Source of the DNA: Bacteroidetes bacterium SB0662_bin_6
GTDB taxonomy: Bacteria; Bacteroidota; Rhodothermia; Rhodothermales; VXPQ01
Assembly: GCA_009839485.1 (NCBI GenBank)
Contig: VXPQ01000047.1
Location: 79,696-143,695, forward strand
Direction: 5' to 3'
Length of the DNA stretch: 64,000 nucleotides
This document shows positions 35,553 to 43,687 of the stretch, piece by piece. A program made the position numbers and the translations under genes. Within the stretch, counting starts at the first letter, position 1; every line of letters begins with the position of its first letter. The notes under the pieces were generated by a model. That model worked only from the letters and a program-made list of their open reading frames with translations. It had not been told where the DNA came from and made no database searches.

Positions 35553-35825
35553 GAAATTCAGTCAGTTGACGAGGGAAGTATACCCAGCGCATTGCATGCA
35601 ACCACCCTGTCCGCCAACAATAATTCGATGCAGGGTAGGGAACGCGCGCGACGCGCTTCGTACATTTAATACCGCATACGCCATGCGGCGGGAAACCGAT
35701 AGATGAAAAGCTCGACGAATGATTCGACGAACGATCGCAACCCGGTTTCCAGGGCGTGCGGCCCGAAAAACGGAAAACCCGGAGTAAAGATGGGATGTAC
35801 AGAACTCCAACATCATAGCAGGGCA

Positions 35826-36674
35826 ATGAGTTCCGAATCGTCATCGCAAGCACAAAACGGCGCCGAGGCCCCCGGGTCGTACGGAGCGGAAAGGCTGAGT
35901 CGCATCATGACGGGCAGCGCATCGGCCCCCCCGGTTCTCCTTCTTCACGGATGGGGAAGCAGCGCGGACCATATGGCCTCGATAGCCCAGGACCTTGCTT
36001 CGGATTACCGGGTAATGAACGTTGACCTTCCCGGGCACGGTCATTCGCCCACCCCCACTGAGGTGATAGGGATACCGGAGCATGCTGCCCTTATCAAGGA
36101 AATCATCGATACGCACATCGGGGAGCCGGTTACGATAGTGGGGCACTCCAACGGAGGTCGGATTGCACTCTACATGGCTTCGCATCCACTCTATAAACCA
36201 CTCATCCGTCATCTGGTACTTGTCAGCCCCTCGGGTGTCACGCCGGAACGGTCCGTCGGGTACTATGTCCGGCGAACCATCGCAAGTTTGCTCAAGGCCC
36301 CCTTCCGACTTGTGCCCGAGCCGCTTCGTGCCCACGGACTCGACTGGCTAAGGCACTCGCTCGCGTGGCGGGCGCTTGGATCGTCGGATTACCGCGCCGT
36401 CGAAGGCATCATGCGCAGCGTATTTGTTCGCATGGTGACCTGTCATCTCGATGAGCATGTACAGGAAATCGAGGTCCCTGTACTACTTTTTCGAGGCGAT
36501 CGGGATACGGCTATATCACAACGGCAGATGGAATATCTTGTAGACGCCATCCCCGATGCGGGCCTTGTAGTACTCGAAAATGCGGGGCACTACGGCTACA
36601 TGGACGACTTCGCCACGTTCATTGCCGCAACCCGCCACTTTCTGAAAAACAGCCTGCTGAAAAAGCCTGCTTAA
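35826..36674 (+). CDS. Alpha/beta-hydrolase
   Basis: About 282 residues with a complete alpha/beta-hydrolase core: the oxyanion region PVLLLHGWGSSADHM, DLPGHGHSP, the nucleophile elbow IVGHSNGGRIA (Ser in GHSNGG), the Asp in LFRGDRDTAIS and His in NAGHYGYMDD. The substrate is unknown; it resembles soluble esterase/hydrolase members rather than haloalkane dehalogenases. The start is uncertain: ATG at 35826 fits the domain, while ATGs at 35790 and 35703 would add a polar tail. It is 57 bases ahead of a membrane-anchored Mur ligase, so both may act on the same envelope molecule. Confidence 0.82.
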   Translation: MSSESSSQAQNGAEAPGSYGAERLSRIMTGSASAPPVLLLHGWGSSADHMASIAQDLASDYRVMNVDLPGHGHSPTPTEVIGIPEHAALIKEIIDTHIGEPVTIVGHSNGGRIALYMASHPLYKPLIRHLVLVSPSGVTPERSVGYYVRRTIASLLKAPFRLVPEPLRAHGLDWLRHSLAWRALGSSDYRAVEGIMRSVFVRMVTCHLDEHVQEIEVPVLLFRGDRDTAISQRQMEYLVDAIPDAGLVVLENAGHYGYMDDFATFIAATRHFLKNSLLKKPA

Positions 36675-36731
36675 GACAGCCTGCCGAAAACCGGTTTGCT
36701 GCCAAACACCTGACGCCGCACCGGGTTCCCC

Positions 36732-38354
36732 ATGTTCATCATCGCGTTTCTTACTGTCGTTACGACCCTGTTCGCGGGATGGCGCGCGGCGCGGCGGCTG
36801 CGCTATTTTCTGCATGTCTTCCAGTTACACGGCTACAAGTCCGGAGAATTCCGTGCCTGGGTTGTCCATCGTTTTCGTACGCTCGTATTCCGTCTCTCAC
36901 ACAAACTTGCACTTGCAGAGTTGGTTCTCGTAGCCATCGCTGCCGCTTTTTTCGCTCCGTTTCCTGTCGCCGCTGTGGCGTTGCCTCTCTGGGCGGTTAC
37001 CTTCGCCTCCTCGCGCCGCTACCGGAGCGACCGCGAGAAAAAACCCCTGAAGTATACCAACCGGATGCAACGCCTGCTGGCGACCGCTGCCTTGCTGGCG
37101 ATTCTGCCCATTGCAGGGGGATTATCTATCTGGCTCCGGGGCGATCTCGCCGACCTTATCTGGTATCTGGCGGGCCTGTTTCTGGCGGATTTCCTGGCGC
37201 CTGCCTGGGTGCTTGCCGCCGCCGCCCTGATGCATCCTGTGGAACGACGTATTCGCGAGGGTTTCAAGCGGCAGGCCCGCCGCCGGCTTGGCAGACGGTC
37301 CGACCTGAAGATCGTTGCCGTTACCGGGTCTTACGGGAAAACGAGCACCAAGAACATCATCGGAAATATTCTTGGACTGCGTTACCAGACCCTCATTACT
37401 CCCGGTTCCTACAATACGCCCATGGGTCTTTGCCTCGTCGTGAATAACATGCTGCGGGCGGAGCATCAGGTCCTCGTGCTTGAAATGGGTATCCGTCACC
37501 CCGGCGATATGGACGAACTGTGTGGTCTGGTTCGGCCCCATATCGGCGTAGTGACGTCAATCGGGATTGCGCATCTGGAAAGCATGGGAACCATCGACCG
37601 TATTGCGGACGAAAAAGCCCGCATGATCGCCAACATGGATGCGGAGGGTGTGGCTGTTCTTAACATGGACGATGATCGGGTGGCGGCGATGACGGAGCAG
37701 GCCCGCGGCCGGATATGGCGCATTTCCGCACAGGGACATCCGGGGGGCGATCTTGCGGCCTTCGATATCCGGTACGACCATCGCGGAACGTCCTTTCTTG
37801 TGCGCGACAGGAACGGAACGGAGCAGCGTTTCCGGACCCGGCTTCTCGGAGCGCACAACGTAACCAACATTCTTCTGGCGCTGGCGGTCGGATGCGGGAT
37901 GGGGTTGCGCTTGCGCCAGATGACGCACGTCGTGGAGCAGATCGAACCTGTTCCGCACCGGCTTCAGTTGCGCCGGGAAGGCCCGGTGACCATCATCGAC
38001 GACGCCTTCAACGCCAATCCGGTCGGCGCGCTGAACGCCGTGGAGATACTTGGAACGTTCCGCTCGGGGCGTCGCATCATCGTAACGCCCGGCATGATTG
38101 AACTTGGCGAGCGGCAACACGAAGAAAACCGCTTGCTGGGCGAGCATATCGCCGATCATGCGGATCTTGCGCTGCTCGTGGGTCGCAAGCAAACGACCCC
38201 CATCAGGGAGGGACTACAGGCCAAAAATTTCCCGGCGGAAAATCTGCACGTCTTCGATGCCTTGCGGGATGCCCAGGCCTTTCTTGCATCGTTCCTCCGC
38301 GAAGGAGATGTCGTGCTCTACGAGAACGATCTGCCGGATCAGTACGACGAATAG
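36732..38354 (+). CDS. Membrane-anchored Mur ligase (MurF-like)
   Basis: 540 residues. The first 180 hold about five hydrophobic segments (MFIIAFLTVVTTLFAGW; LALAELVLVAIAAAFFA; LLATAALLAILPIAGGL; LIWYLAGLFLADFLAPAWVL). Then comes a complete Mur-ligase: Walker A IVAVTGSYGKTSTKNI near residue 198, VLEMGIRHPGDMDEL, the hinge LGAHNVTNILLALAVG, and IIDDAFNANPVGALNAVEIL near residue 423, all MurF-like. Ordinary MurF is soluble, so this protein may add an amino acid or peptide to a lipid-linked or surface acceptor. Whether the cell has another MurF cannot be seen. It is followed by rnhB after 14 bases. Confidence 0.85.
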   Translation: MFIIAFLTVVTTLFAGWRAARRLRYFLHVFQLHGYKSGEFRAWVVHRFRTLVFRLSHKLALAELVLVAIAAAFFAPFPVAAVALPLWAVTFASSRRYRSDREKKPLKYTNRMQRLLATAALLAILPIAGGLSIWLRGDLADLIWYLAGLFLADFLAPAWVLAAAALMHPVERRIREGFKRQARRRLGRRSDLKIVAVTGSYGKTSTKNIIGNILGLRYQTLITPGSYNTPMGLCLVVNNMLRAEHQVLVLEMGIRHPGDMDELCGLVRPHIGVVTSIGIAHLESMGTIDRIADEKARMIANMDAEGVAVLNMDDDRVAAMTEQARGRIWRISAQGHPGGDLAAFDIRYDHRGTSFLVRDRNGTEQRFRTRLLGAHNVTNILLALAVGCGMGLRLRQMTHVVEQIEPVPHRLQLRREGPVTIIDDAFNANPVGALNAVEILGTFRSGRRIIVTPGMIELGERQHEENRLLGEHIADHADLALLVGRKQTTPIREGLQAKNFPAENLHVFDALRDAQAFLASFLREGDVVLYENDLPDQYDE

Positions 38355-38368
38355 CTGCCGGTATTGCT

Positions 38369-38980
38369 ATGGTTGCACAGTCCAGGCTTCCTTCGCAGCG
38401 CTTCGAGTACACGCTCCGGCAACAAGGCTACGAACGCCTTGCCGGCGTAGATGAAGCAGGGCGAGGATGTCTGGCGGGTCCGGTCGTCGCTGCTGCCGTG
38501 ATTCTTGCTCCCGACGTACACCTTCCGGATCTGACCGACAGCAAACTTCTCTCGCCTGCCATGCGCGAAAAGCTGGCCCGATCTATCCGGGCAAGTGCGT
38601 CAGGCATCGGCGTCGGCCTGTGTTCGCCCCAGGAAATCGATCGTCTGAATATCCTGTGGGCGGCTATGGAGGCCATGCGGCGCGCGGTTTCGAACCTGGC
38701 CCCCGAACCGGACTACCTGCTGATCGACGGGAACCGGTGTTTTCCCGATGCAAGGCAGCCCTTCGAAACGATCGTACAAGGGGACCGCCGGTGCCGTGTG
38801 ATTGCAGCGGCATCCGTGATTGCGAAGGTGGAGCGCGATCGCCTGATGCACAGGCTGCATGATGACTATCCCGCCTATGCGTGGAAGGCGAATGCAGGGT
38901 ATCCTACAAAGCAGCACTATGCGGCGCTTGCCCGGCACGGCCCGACCCCGCACCACCGCCGTTCGTTCCGGCTGGCCTGA
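38369..38980 (+). CDS. rnhB: Ribonuclease HII
   Basis: Cleaves RNA in RNA-DNA hybrids, including single ribonucleotides in DNA. 203 residues with the DEAGRG catalytic motif (AGVDEAGRGCLAGPVVAAAVIL), the third Asp in PDYLLIDG and the fourth in VIAAASVIAKVERDRLM. It ends with GYPTKQHYAALARHGPTPHHRRSFR, typical of the family. It runs on from the Mur ligase and converges with aroK, with copy C of the structured element between them. Confidence 0.95.
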   Translation: MVAQSRLPSQRFEYTLRQQGYERLAGVDEAGRGCLAGPVVAAAVILAPDVHLPDLTDSKLLSPAMREKLARSIRASASGIGVGLCSPQEIDRLNILWAAMEAMRRAVSNLAPEPDYLLIDGNRCFPDARQPFETIVQGDRRCRVIAAASVIAKVERDRLMHRLHDDYPAYAWKANAGYPTKQHYAALARHGPTPHHRRSFRLA

Positions 38981-38987
38981 AGGAACA

Positions 38988-39190
38988 CTATAGGAACCTC
39001 TGATTAAATCCGCATGGGCGAGGACCTTGGGACGCGCCTTTTCTCAAAACATAAACGTGCGGTTGGCCGCGAGTTTGCAGGATATCCCGGGCCCGATGTT
39101 TTGTTCGAATGCGCGTCCCAAGGTCCCTTTTCCCGGTTGCGATTTTGCGGTTCGGCGTTGGATGGTCTTGTTGCCGCGCTCCAGGACCTA
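38988..39190 (-). repeat. Structured dispersed element, copy C
   Basis: Full-length copy in the opposite direction to A and B, filling the gap between the convergent rnhB and aroK genes. Outer arms GGACCTTGGGACGCGC (39022-39037) and GCGCGTCCCAAGGTCC (39111-39126) are a perfect 16-bp inverted repeat; inner arms CAAAACAT (39045-39052) and ATGTTTTG (39096-39103) extend it. It starts CTATAGGAACCTCTGATTAA, the reverse of the end of copy B. It may also act as a terminator here. Confidence 0.8.
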
Positions 39191-39199
39191 AGCCGGCTC

Positions 39200-39748
39200 T
39201 TACTTCCCGCCTTGCTTTTCCAGCGCTTTCATAGCTGCTGAGACATTGTTATCCACAGGTCCCATCTCCACATCCAGCACGATGTCAGCCTGTTCGTAGA
39301 ACGATTCCCTTTGCGCCAGCAAGGCCGCGATACGTTTACGCAGGGAGGCTCCGGACAGGGGGCGGCCTTGCTCATGCAGCATGGGCCGGGATGCGGCCCG
39401 TTTTTCAAGTCGATCCGCCAGATGCCGGGGCGTCATGCGGAGATAGATCAGGCACCCCTGTGCCTTTACGAAACGCAGGTTTTCTACCCGGCTGACCGCA
39501 CCGCCTCCAAGCGCAATGACAACCCGCTCGACGTGCGATACCGTGTGTAAGTGCTCGGCTTCGAGGCGCCGGAACGCTTCTTCTCCCTGATTGGCAAAAA
39601 TGGTCTGCACCGTGCTGCCCGCCGCCCGCTCGATATTTCGATCCAGATCGACAAAGTTATACCCAAGCCGGTCCGCGAGGCGAGGTCCGAGGGTGCTCTT
39701 GCCGCTCCCCATAAAACCCGTCAGATAGATGCGCGTAGGAACGGTCAT
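39200..39748 (-). CDS. aroK: Shikimate kinase AroK
   Basis: Phosphorylates shikimate at the 3-OH, the step before AroA. 182 residues: Walker A IYLTGFMGSGKSTLGPRLA, shikimate-binding FVDLDRNIERAAG, FRRLEAEHL, IALGGGAV (Walker B-like/substrate loop) and the lid SRPMLHEQGR. The GGK tail is polar. The end is ten bases from copy C of the repeat. aroA is elsewhere in the window, so the pathway genes are scattered. Confidence 0.94.
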   Translation of the reverse strand: MTVPTRIYLTGFMGSGKSTLGPRLADRLGYNFVDLDRNIERAAGSTVQTIFANQGEEAFRRLEAEHLHTVSHVERVVIALGGGAVSRVENLRFVKAQGCLIYLRMTPRHLADRLEKRAASRPMLHEQGRPLSGASLRKRIAALLAQRESFYEQADIVLDVEMGPVDNNVSAAMKALEKQGGK

Positions 39749-39758
39749 CGGGAATGTT

Positions 39759-39775
39759 CCGGGAATATATCCCGG
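39759..39775. promoter_or_regulatory. Short dyad near the aroK start
   Basis: CCGGGA-ATATA-TCCCGG: six-base arms with a five-base centre, 11 bases upstream of the aroK ATG. It could be an operator or leader hairpin; no matching regulator is seen. Confidence 0.35.
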
Positions 39776-39778
39776 TCT

Positions 39779-39792
39779 GTTTTAACAGGCCC
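39779..39792 (+). repeat. Partial TTAACAGGCCCT motif
   Basis: GTTTTAACAGGCCC followed by TGG; only the right half of the GCTGCAT...TTAACAGGCCCTA motif is present. Confidence 0.3.
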
Positions 39793-39856
39793 TGGGGGAA
39801 AGACTCCCCGGCGCAGGTGTGGGGTAATACCGGCGGCGCCACCGAACGATTCCTGA

Positions 39857-39876
39857 GGTAGACCGTCCGGTCTACC
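39857..39876. promoter_or_regulatory. Perfect 9+2+9 dyad between aroK and truA (NemR-box-like)
   Basis: GGTAGACCG-TC-CGGTCTACC: nine-base arms, perfect. The core TAGACC-N4-GGTCTA equals the NemR-type TetR-family operator consensus known from enterobacteria. It lies between two divergent genes, 61 bases from the truA start. No TetR gene is in the window, so the regulator is unknown. Confidence 0.55.
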
Positions 39877-39936
39877 GGCGGCGCGTCCTGACCGGCGCGT
39901 GCAAAATACGATATCCGCCGATGCGACGCGCATACG

Positions 39937-40686
39937 ATGCCTGTATACCGCATGACGATAGAATACGACGGCGCGCCTTTTTCCGGATGGCAAATCCAGC
40001 CGGGCAGGCCGACGGTGCAAGGCGCGCTCGAGAAGGCGCTCGCCACAGTCTTGCGCACCCCGACAGGGATTGTCGGGGCAGGTCGCACCGACGCCGGCGT
40101 ACATGCCCGGGGGCAGGTTGCCCATTTTCTTGTGGATACCTCTCCGGGCGAGGTCCACATAGATACGCACCGCCTTCTCGCTTCCCTGAACGGTCTGCTT
40201 CCCGACGCCATCGCTGTCCGCACGCTCACCATGGCTCCCGACGGCTTTCATGCCCGCTACGATGCCCGCCTCCGGCGCTACCGCTACTACATCGCCACCG
40301 GATTCCGCGCGCTGGATCGGCATATGCGCGTACATATCCGACCGGAACCGGACTTTGCGCGCATGCAGGCCGCTGCCGATACCCTCCTCGGCGAACACGA
40401 TTTCGATACGTTCTGTCTTACGCAGTCGGAAGCAAAGAACCGTGTTTGCACCCTGCACGAGGCGCGCTGGACGCACGAATCAGACGACGGGGACGCCTGT
40501 TTCGAGATAACGGGAAACCGGTTCCTGCACGGTATGGTGCGCGCGCTGGTGGGAACGCTGCTGGAGATAGGGCACGGCAAGCGTCCCGTAGAAGATATGG
40601 CGCGCCTTCTTGCCCGGAAAGATCGTCGCGCCGCCGGGCCCTCGGCGCCTGCCCATGGGCTTGTGCTCGAAGAAGTGGTGTATTAA
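39937..40686 (+). CDS. truA: tRNA pseudouridine(38-40) synthase TruA
   Basis: Makes pseudouridine at positions 38-40 of the anticodon arm. 249 residues with the family signature [17 protein letters not shown] (catalytic Asp), N-terminal [29 protein letters not shown], and C-terminal [26 protein letters not shown]. Length is normal. The end is 15 bases from the convergent dipeptidase gene. Confidence 0.95.
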   Translation: MPVYRMTIEYDGAPFSGWQIQPGRPTVQGALEKALATVLRTPTGIVGAGRTDAGVHARGQVAHFLVDTSPGEVHIDTHRLLASLNGLLPDAIAVRTLTMAPDGFHARYDARLRRYRYYIATGFRALDRHMRVHIRPEPDFARMQAAADTLLGEHDFDTFCLTQSEAKNRVCTLHEARWTHESDDGDACFEITGNRFLHGMVRALVGTLLEIGHGKRPVEDMARLLARKDRRAAGPSAPAHGLVLEEVVY

Positions 40687-40701
40687 AAAATTTCTGCTCC
40701 T

Positions 40702-41946
40702 TTATTCCTGCCCGGTATCCTGCATCGCACGCGCCACCTGTTCCACATCGGACCAGACGCGCAGTGCATTTTCGCCCAATATCTTCCGGATATCTTCGTC
40801 GCTATACCCTTCCTTGAGCAAGTGGTAGATCAGGTTCGGATACATGGAGACATCCTGCATGCCGGCCGGTAGCGCAAAAACGCCGTCGAAATCTGATCCG
40901 AGCCCTACATGATCGATGCTCGTCAGCGCAACGACATGGTTGATCTGCGCCACAATGTCTTCGACCGAGCCGACCGGGTGCGCCTTACGATACTCCTCGA
41001 AACGGCGTACGTATGCTTCCGAATCTTGCTCATAGCCGGCGGTCTCTAATTCCTGTCCAATGGCTGCCCGGACAGAGTCCCCCTCCGCATCGTATTCCGC
41101 GCGCAGGAATGTCGATCCGAAGACGACCATAATGACTCCGCCGTTTTCGGCGAGGCGCCGGATCATGGCGTCGCCCATATTGCGCTCCCATCCAGGCGTA
41201 AAATGCCGGGGGGAAGAGTGACTTGCCAGAGCGGGCGCTTCGGTGATTTCCATCGCATCGTAGAATGCTTCGTCGGAGACATGCGAGATATCGACAATGA
41301 TTCCCAGCCGGTTCATTTCACGAACCGCTTCTTTACCCAAATCGCTCAGGCCATCATGAACCCGGGTCGAGTCGTAGGACGAATCGCTGAGTTGATTGAC
41401 GCGAGAATGCGTCAGTGTGATGTATCGAATACCCCGCTCATGGAAATATTGCAGGCGTGTAAGGTCATCGCCGATGGGGGCGCCGTTTTCCATACCCATC
41501 GGTAGCGAGATACGTCCTGCCTCGAAGTTGGCCCGGATATCCGCCACGGACCGGGCAAAGGCAAACTTGTCCGGCCACTGCTCGACAAATCCTTCTACCA
41601 TGTCGATCAGCGAATCCGCCTTTTCCGCGGCTCCGCCGGTTTCCTGATAGACCGCCGGGATGTAGATCGACATGAACGGAGCGTCGAGACCGCCCGCTAT
41701 GGCCTTCGGATAGTCGAAGTCTCCGCCGAAGGTTTCTTCGGAAATATTTTCATGGAACGCATCAAGCCGGTACGGCACATCGATATGGCCATCCACGATG
41801 AGGAGGGCATGCGCCAGCGAGTCGGCGCGGGCGCGCAGAGCATCGTCATCGGGTGCGGCGGGAGTTGAGGGAGTTCCGGGGTTGCACCCGGACAATATGT
41901 TCATGGCGGCAAGCAGGATACAGAACAGGACAGGGAAACTGCGCAT
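40702..41946 (-). CDS. Lipoprotein M19-family dipeptidase
   Basis: Zinc membrane-dipeptidase family (renal dipeptidase-like). About 414 residues from the ATG at 41946: a lipoprotein signal (FPVLFCILLAAMNILSGC, lipobox LSGC) and the M19 metal sites VDGHIDVP (HxD), GMENGAP (bridging Glu), DISHVSDEAF and ASHSSPRHF (His), and LGSDFDG (Asp). It should be anchored in a membrane facing the periplasm and cleave dipeptides, perhaps from peptidoglycan turnover, which would fit its place after mpl. The open frame extends to 42069 but that part is not signal-like. Confidence 0.88.
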   Translation of the reverse strand: MRSFPVLFCILLAAMNILSGCNPGTPSTPAAPDDDALRARADSLAHALLIVDGHIDVPYRLDAFHENISEETFGGDFDYPKAIAGGLDAPFMSIYIPAVYQETGGAAEKADSLIDMVEGFVEQWPDKFAFARSVADIRANFEAGRISLPMGMENGAPIGDDLTRLQYFHERGIRYITLTHSRVNQLSDSSYDSTRVHDGLSDLGKEAVREMNRLGIIVDISHVSDEAFYDAMEITEAPALASHSSPRHFTPGWERNMGDAMIRRLAENGGVIMVVFGSTFLRAEYDAEGDSVRAAIGQELETAGYEQDSEAYVRRFEEYRKAHPVGSVEDIVAQINHVVALTSIDHVGLGSDFDGVFALPAGMQDVSMYPNLIYHLLKEGYSDEDIRKILGENALRVWSDVEQVARAMQDTGQE

Positions 41947-42040
41947 GAAGGTCTTCGGATTGGCCTGGGTTGTTTGCGGGAATGCGTAGAATACGATATA
42001 TCTCCGGTTATTGCGCCCCGTATGTCTTTTTACGCCCACA

Positions 42041-43534
42041 TCATCCGGGCTTCGCAGCTGCCGGCTCACGCTTCCTGAGTGCTGTGATCAGGCGGCTATG
42101 GAGTCCGTCGAAGCTGCCGTTGCTCATGATCAGCGCCACATCTCCCGAGCGCAGTGTGTCCAGAAGCGGGGGAAGGAGGCGCTCCGCATTGGGTCGGATA
42201 GTTGCAGCGACGCCGCGGGCTTTGAGGATATCGCCGACGCTTTCCGCATCCAGCAGATCAGCTGCCCTGTCGTTGTGACGTACCGGTGGAGCGCTTATAA
42301 ACACGGCGTCTGCCCGGTCGAAGGCCTGTCCGTACGGTTCTTCGAATATCTTTCGACGGCTTGAGTTGGAACGCGGCTCGAAAACGGCCACGATGCGGCG
42401 GTCGGGCCATCGTTCGGCGGTTGCGCGGACCGTTTCGCTTACCGCCGTGGGATGGTGTGCAAAGTCGTCCACTACAAGGACACCGTTTGCCTCGCCCAGC
42501 ACTTCCTGACGGCGTTTCATTCCGGGAAAAGAGGCGAATCCCTCCGAGATCTGTGTGGGGGTGATGCCTTCGTCCAGCGCAATTGCACAGACGGCCAGCG
42601 CATTGAGCAGGTTATGTCGCCCGCTCATGGGCAAAAAAACATCCGTCTGTTCCCGGCCATGCAACAGCAGCGTAAATCGCTGCCCACCGGGAGCGGGGCG
42701 TACGTTTCCGGCGGCGATCTCCTCGTTTGCGAAGCCGATGCAGGCTACGCGAGCCCGGGTATAGTCTGCCAGCGCCCGTACTTCAGGATCGTTCCCGTTC
42801 AATACAAGAAGCCCCTCGGGGTCGACCAGGCCCGCGAATTCCCGGAATGCTTCGCGATAATCCTGCCAGGTATCGTAGAGGTCTGCATGATCGAATTCCA
42901 GTGACGTGATGACGGCGCTGGCAGGCCGGTAGTGCATCATCTTCGGACGCTTGTCGAAGTAGGCGCTGTCATACTCATCGCCCTCGATGACAAAATGAGG
43001 GCCGGCGCCGACGCCGCACGAAGGGCCGCCGTTTGCGGGCAATCCGCCTACGAGGAAGCCCGGGTCCGCCCCGGCGGCCTGCAGGATATGGACAAGCATG
43101 CCGGTGGTGGTCGTCTTGCCGTGCGTGCCGGCAATAACCAGCGGCTTCCGATCATTCAGGAAGAAGTGTGCGATGGCTTCGGGCAGGGACAACTGGGTGA
43201 GGCCCTGTTCCCTGGCGTACGATGCTTCCGGATGGGTCGGGGTGCAGGCGTTGCCCACGATCACCAGATCCGGGGGCGGATCCAGATGCTTTGCATCGTA
43301 TCCTTCGAGCATGATAATGCCCGCCTCCGCAATCCGCGTGCTCATGGGCGGGTAATAGTGCTCGTCGGTTCCCTGCACCGCATGCCCCGCGTCCTGGAGA
43401 AGTCCGGCGAGGGATCCCATGCCGGTACCGCAAATCCCGATGAGGTGTACGCTTGTTATTTCATCCGGTGCGGGAGGAGCGGGCCGATCGAATATGCGAA
43501 GATGTGCATCGGCGAAGTCGCTTAACCGTTTCAT
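42041..43534 (-). CDS. mpl: UDP-N-acetylmuramate:L-Ala-gamma-D-Glu-meso-DAP ligase Mpl
   Basis: Recycling ligase that attaches the tripeptide recovered from old peptidoglycan to UDP-MurNAc. 497 residues, MurC-like: VHLIGICGTGMGSLAGLLQDAGHAVQG at the N-terminus, IAGTHGKTTTTGMLVHILQ (Walker A), EGDEYDSAYFDKRPKMMHYRP (the Mpl-specific stretch after the Walker region), SGRHNLLNALAVCAIA, and VDDFAHHPTAVSETV. The DAFFDK/DSAYFDKR segment separates Mpl from MurC. It precedes the M19 dipeptidase gene on the same strand, 94 bases apart, and could work with it in cell-wall recycling. Confidence 0.92.
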   Translation of the reverse strand: MKRLSDFADAHLRIFDRPAPPAPDEITSVHLIGICGTGMGSLAGLLQDAGHAVQGTDEHYYPPMSTRIAEAGIIMLEGYDAKHLDPPPDLVIVGNACTPTHPEASYAREQGLTQLSLPEAIAHFFLNDRKPLVIAGTHGKTTTTGMLVHILQAAGADPGFLVGGLPANGGPSCGVGAGPHFVIEGDEYDSAYFDKRPKMMHYRPASAVITSLEFDHADLYDTWQDYREAFREFAGLVDPEGLLVLNGNDPEVRALADYTRARVACIGFANEEIAAGNVRPAPGGQRFTLLLHGREQTDVFLPMSGRHNLLNALAVCAIALDEGITPTQISEGFASFPGMKRRQEVLGEANGVLVVDDFAHHPTAVSETVRATAERWPDRRIVAVFEPRSNSSRRKIFEEPYGQAFDRADAVFISAPPVRHNDRAADLLDAESVGDILKARGVAATIRPNAERLLPPLLDTLRSGDVALIMSNGSFDGLHSRLITALRKREPAAAKPG

Positions 43535-43662
43535 GCGTCGCTACCGGCTCTTCCGGCACATCGGCTCCATATTTCATGCGGCGTTGCCGCTCTCTTATGT
43601 GGCTGGGGCACACTGCGCTCGCGGCGCCTGGCCTGGCAGGAAAATAGGCCCCGCAGAGCGCC

Positions 43663-43687
43663 GCTGCATAGTGTTAACAAGACCCTA
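43663..43687 (+). repeat. GCTGCAT...TTAACAAGACCCTA dispersed motif, copy 3
   Basis: GCTGCATAGTG then TTAACAAGACCCTA, preceded by GAGCGCC as at 6523. It lies between the RND gene and mpl and touches the RND stop, opposite in sense to these genes. Confidence 0.45.

Noticed and set aside
15778-39241. Similar open frames starting MGEDLGTRLLSKHKRAVGRE at three places (minus 15788-16273, minus 31770-31952, plus 39014-39241), which look like a small protein family
   Set aside because: They are the reading of the structured repeat element. A second frame over the same copies is equally similar, lengths differ, and the ends run into unrelated flanks, so the likeness comes from DNA repeats and not from a gene.
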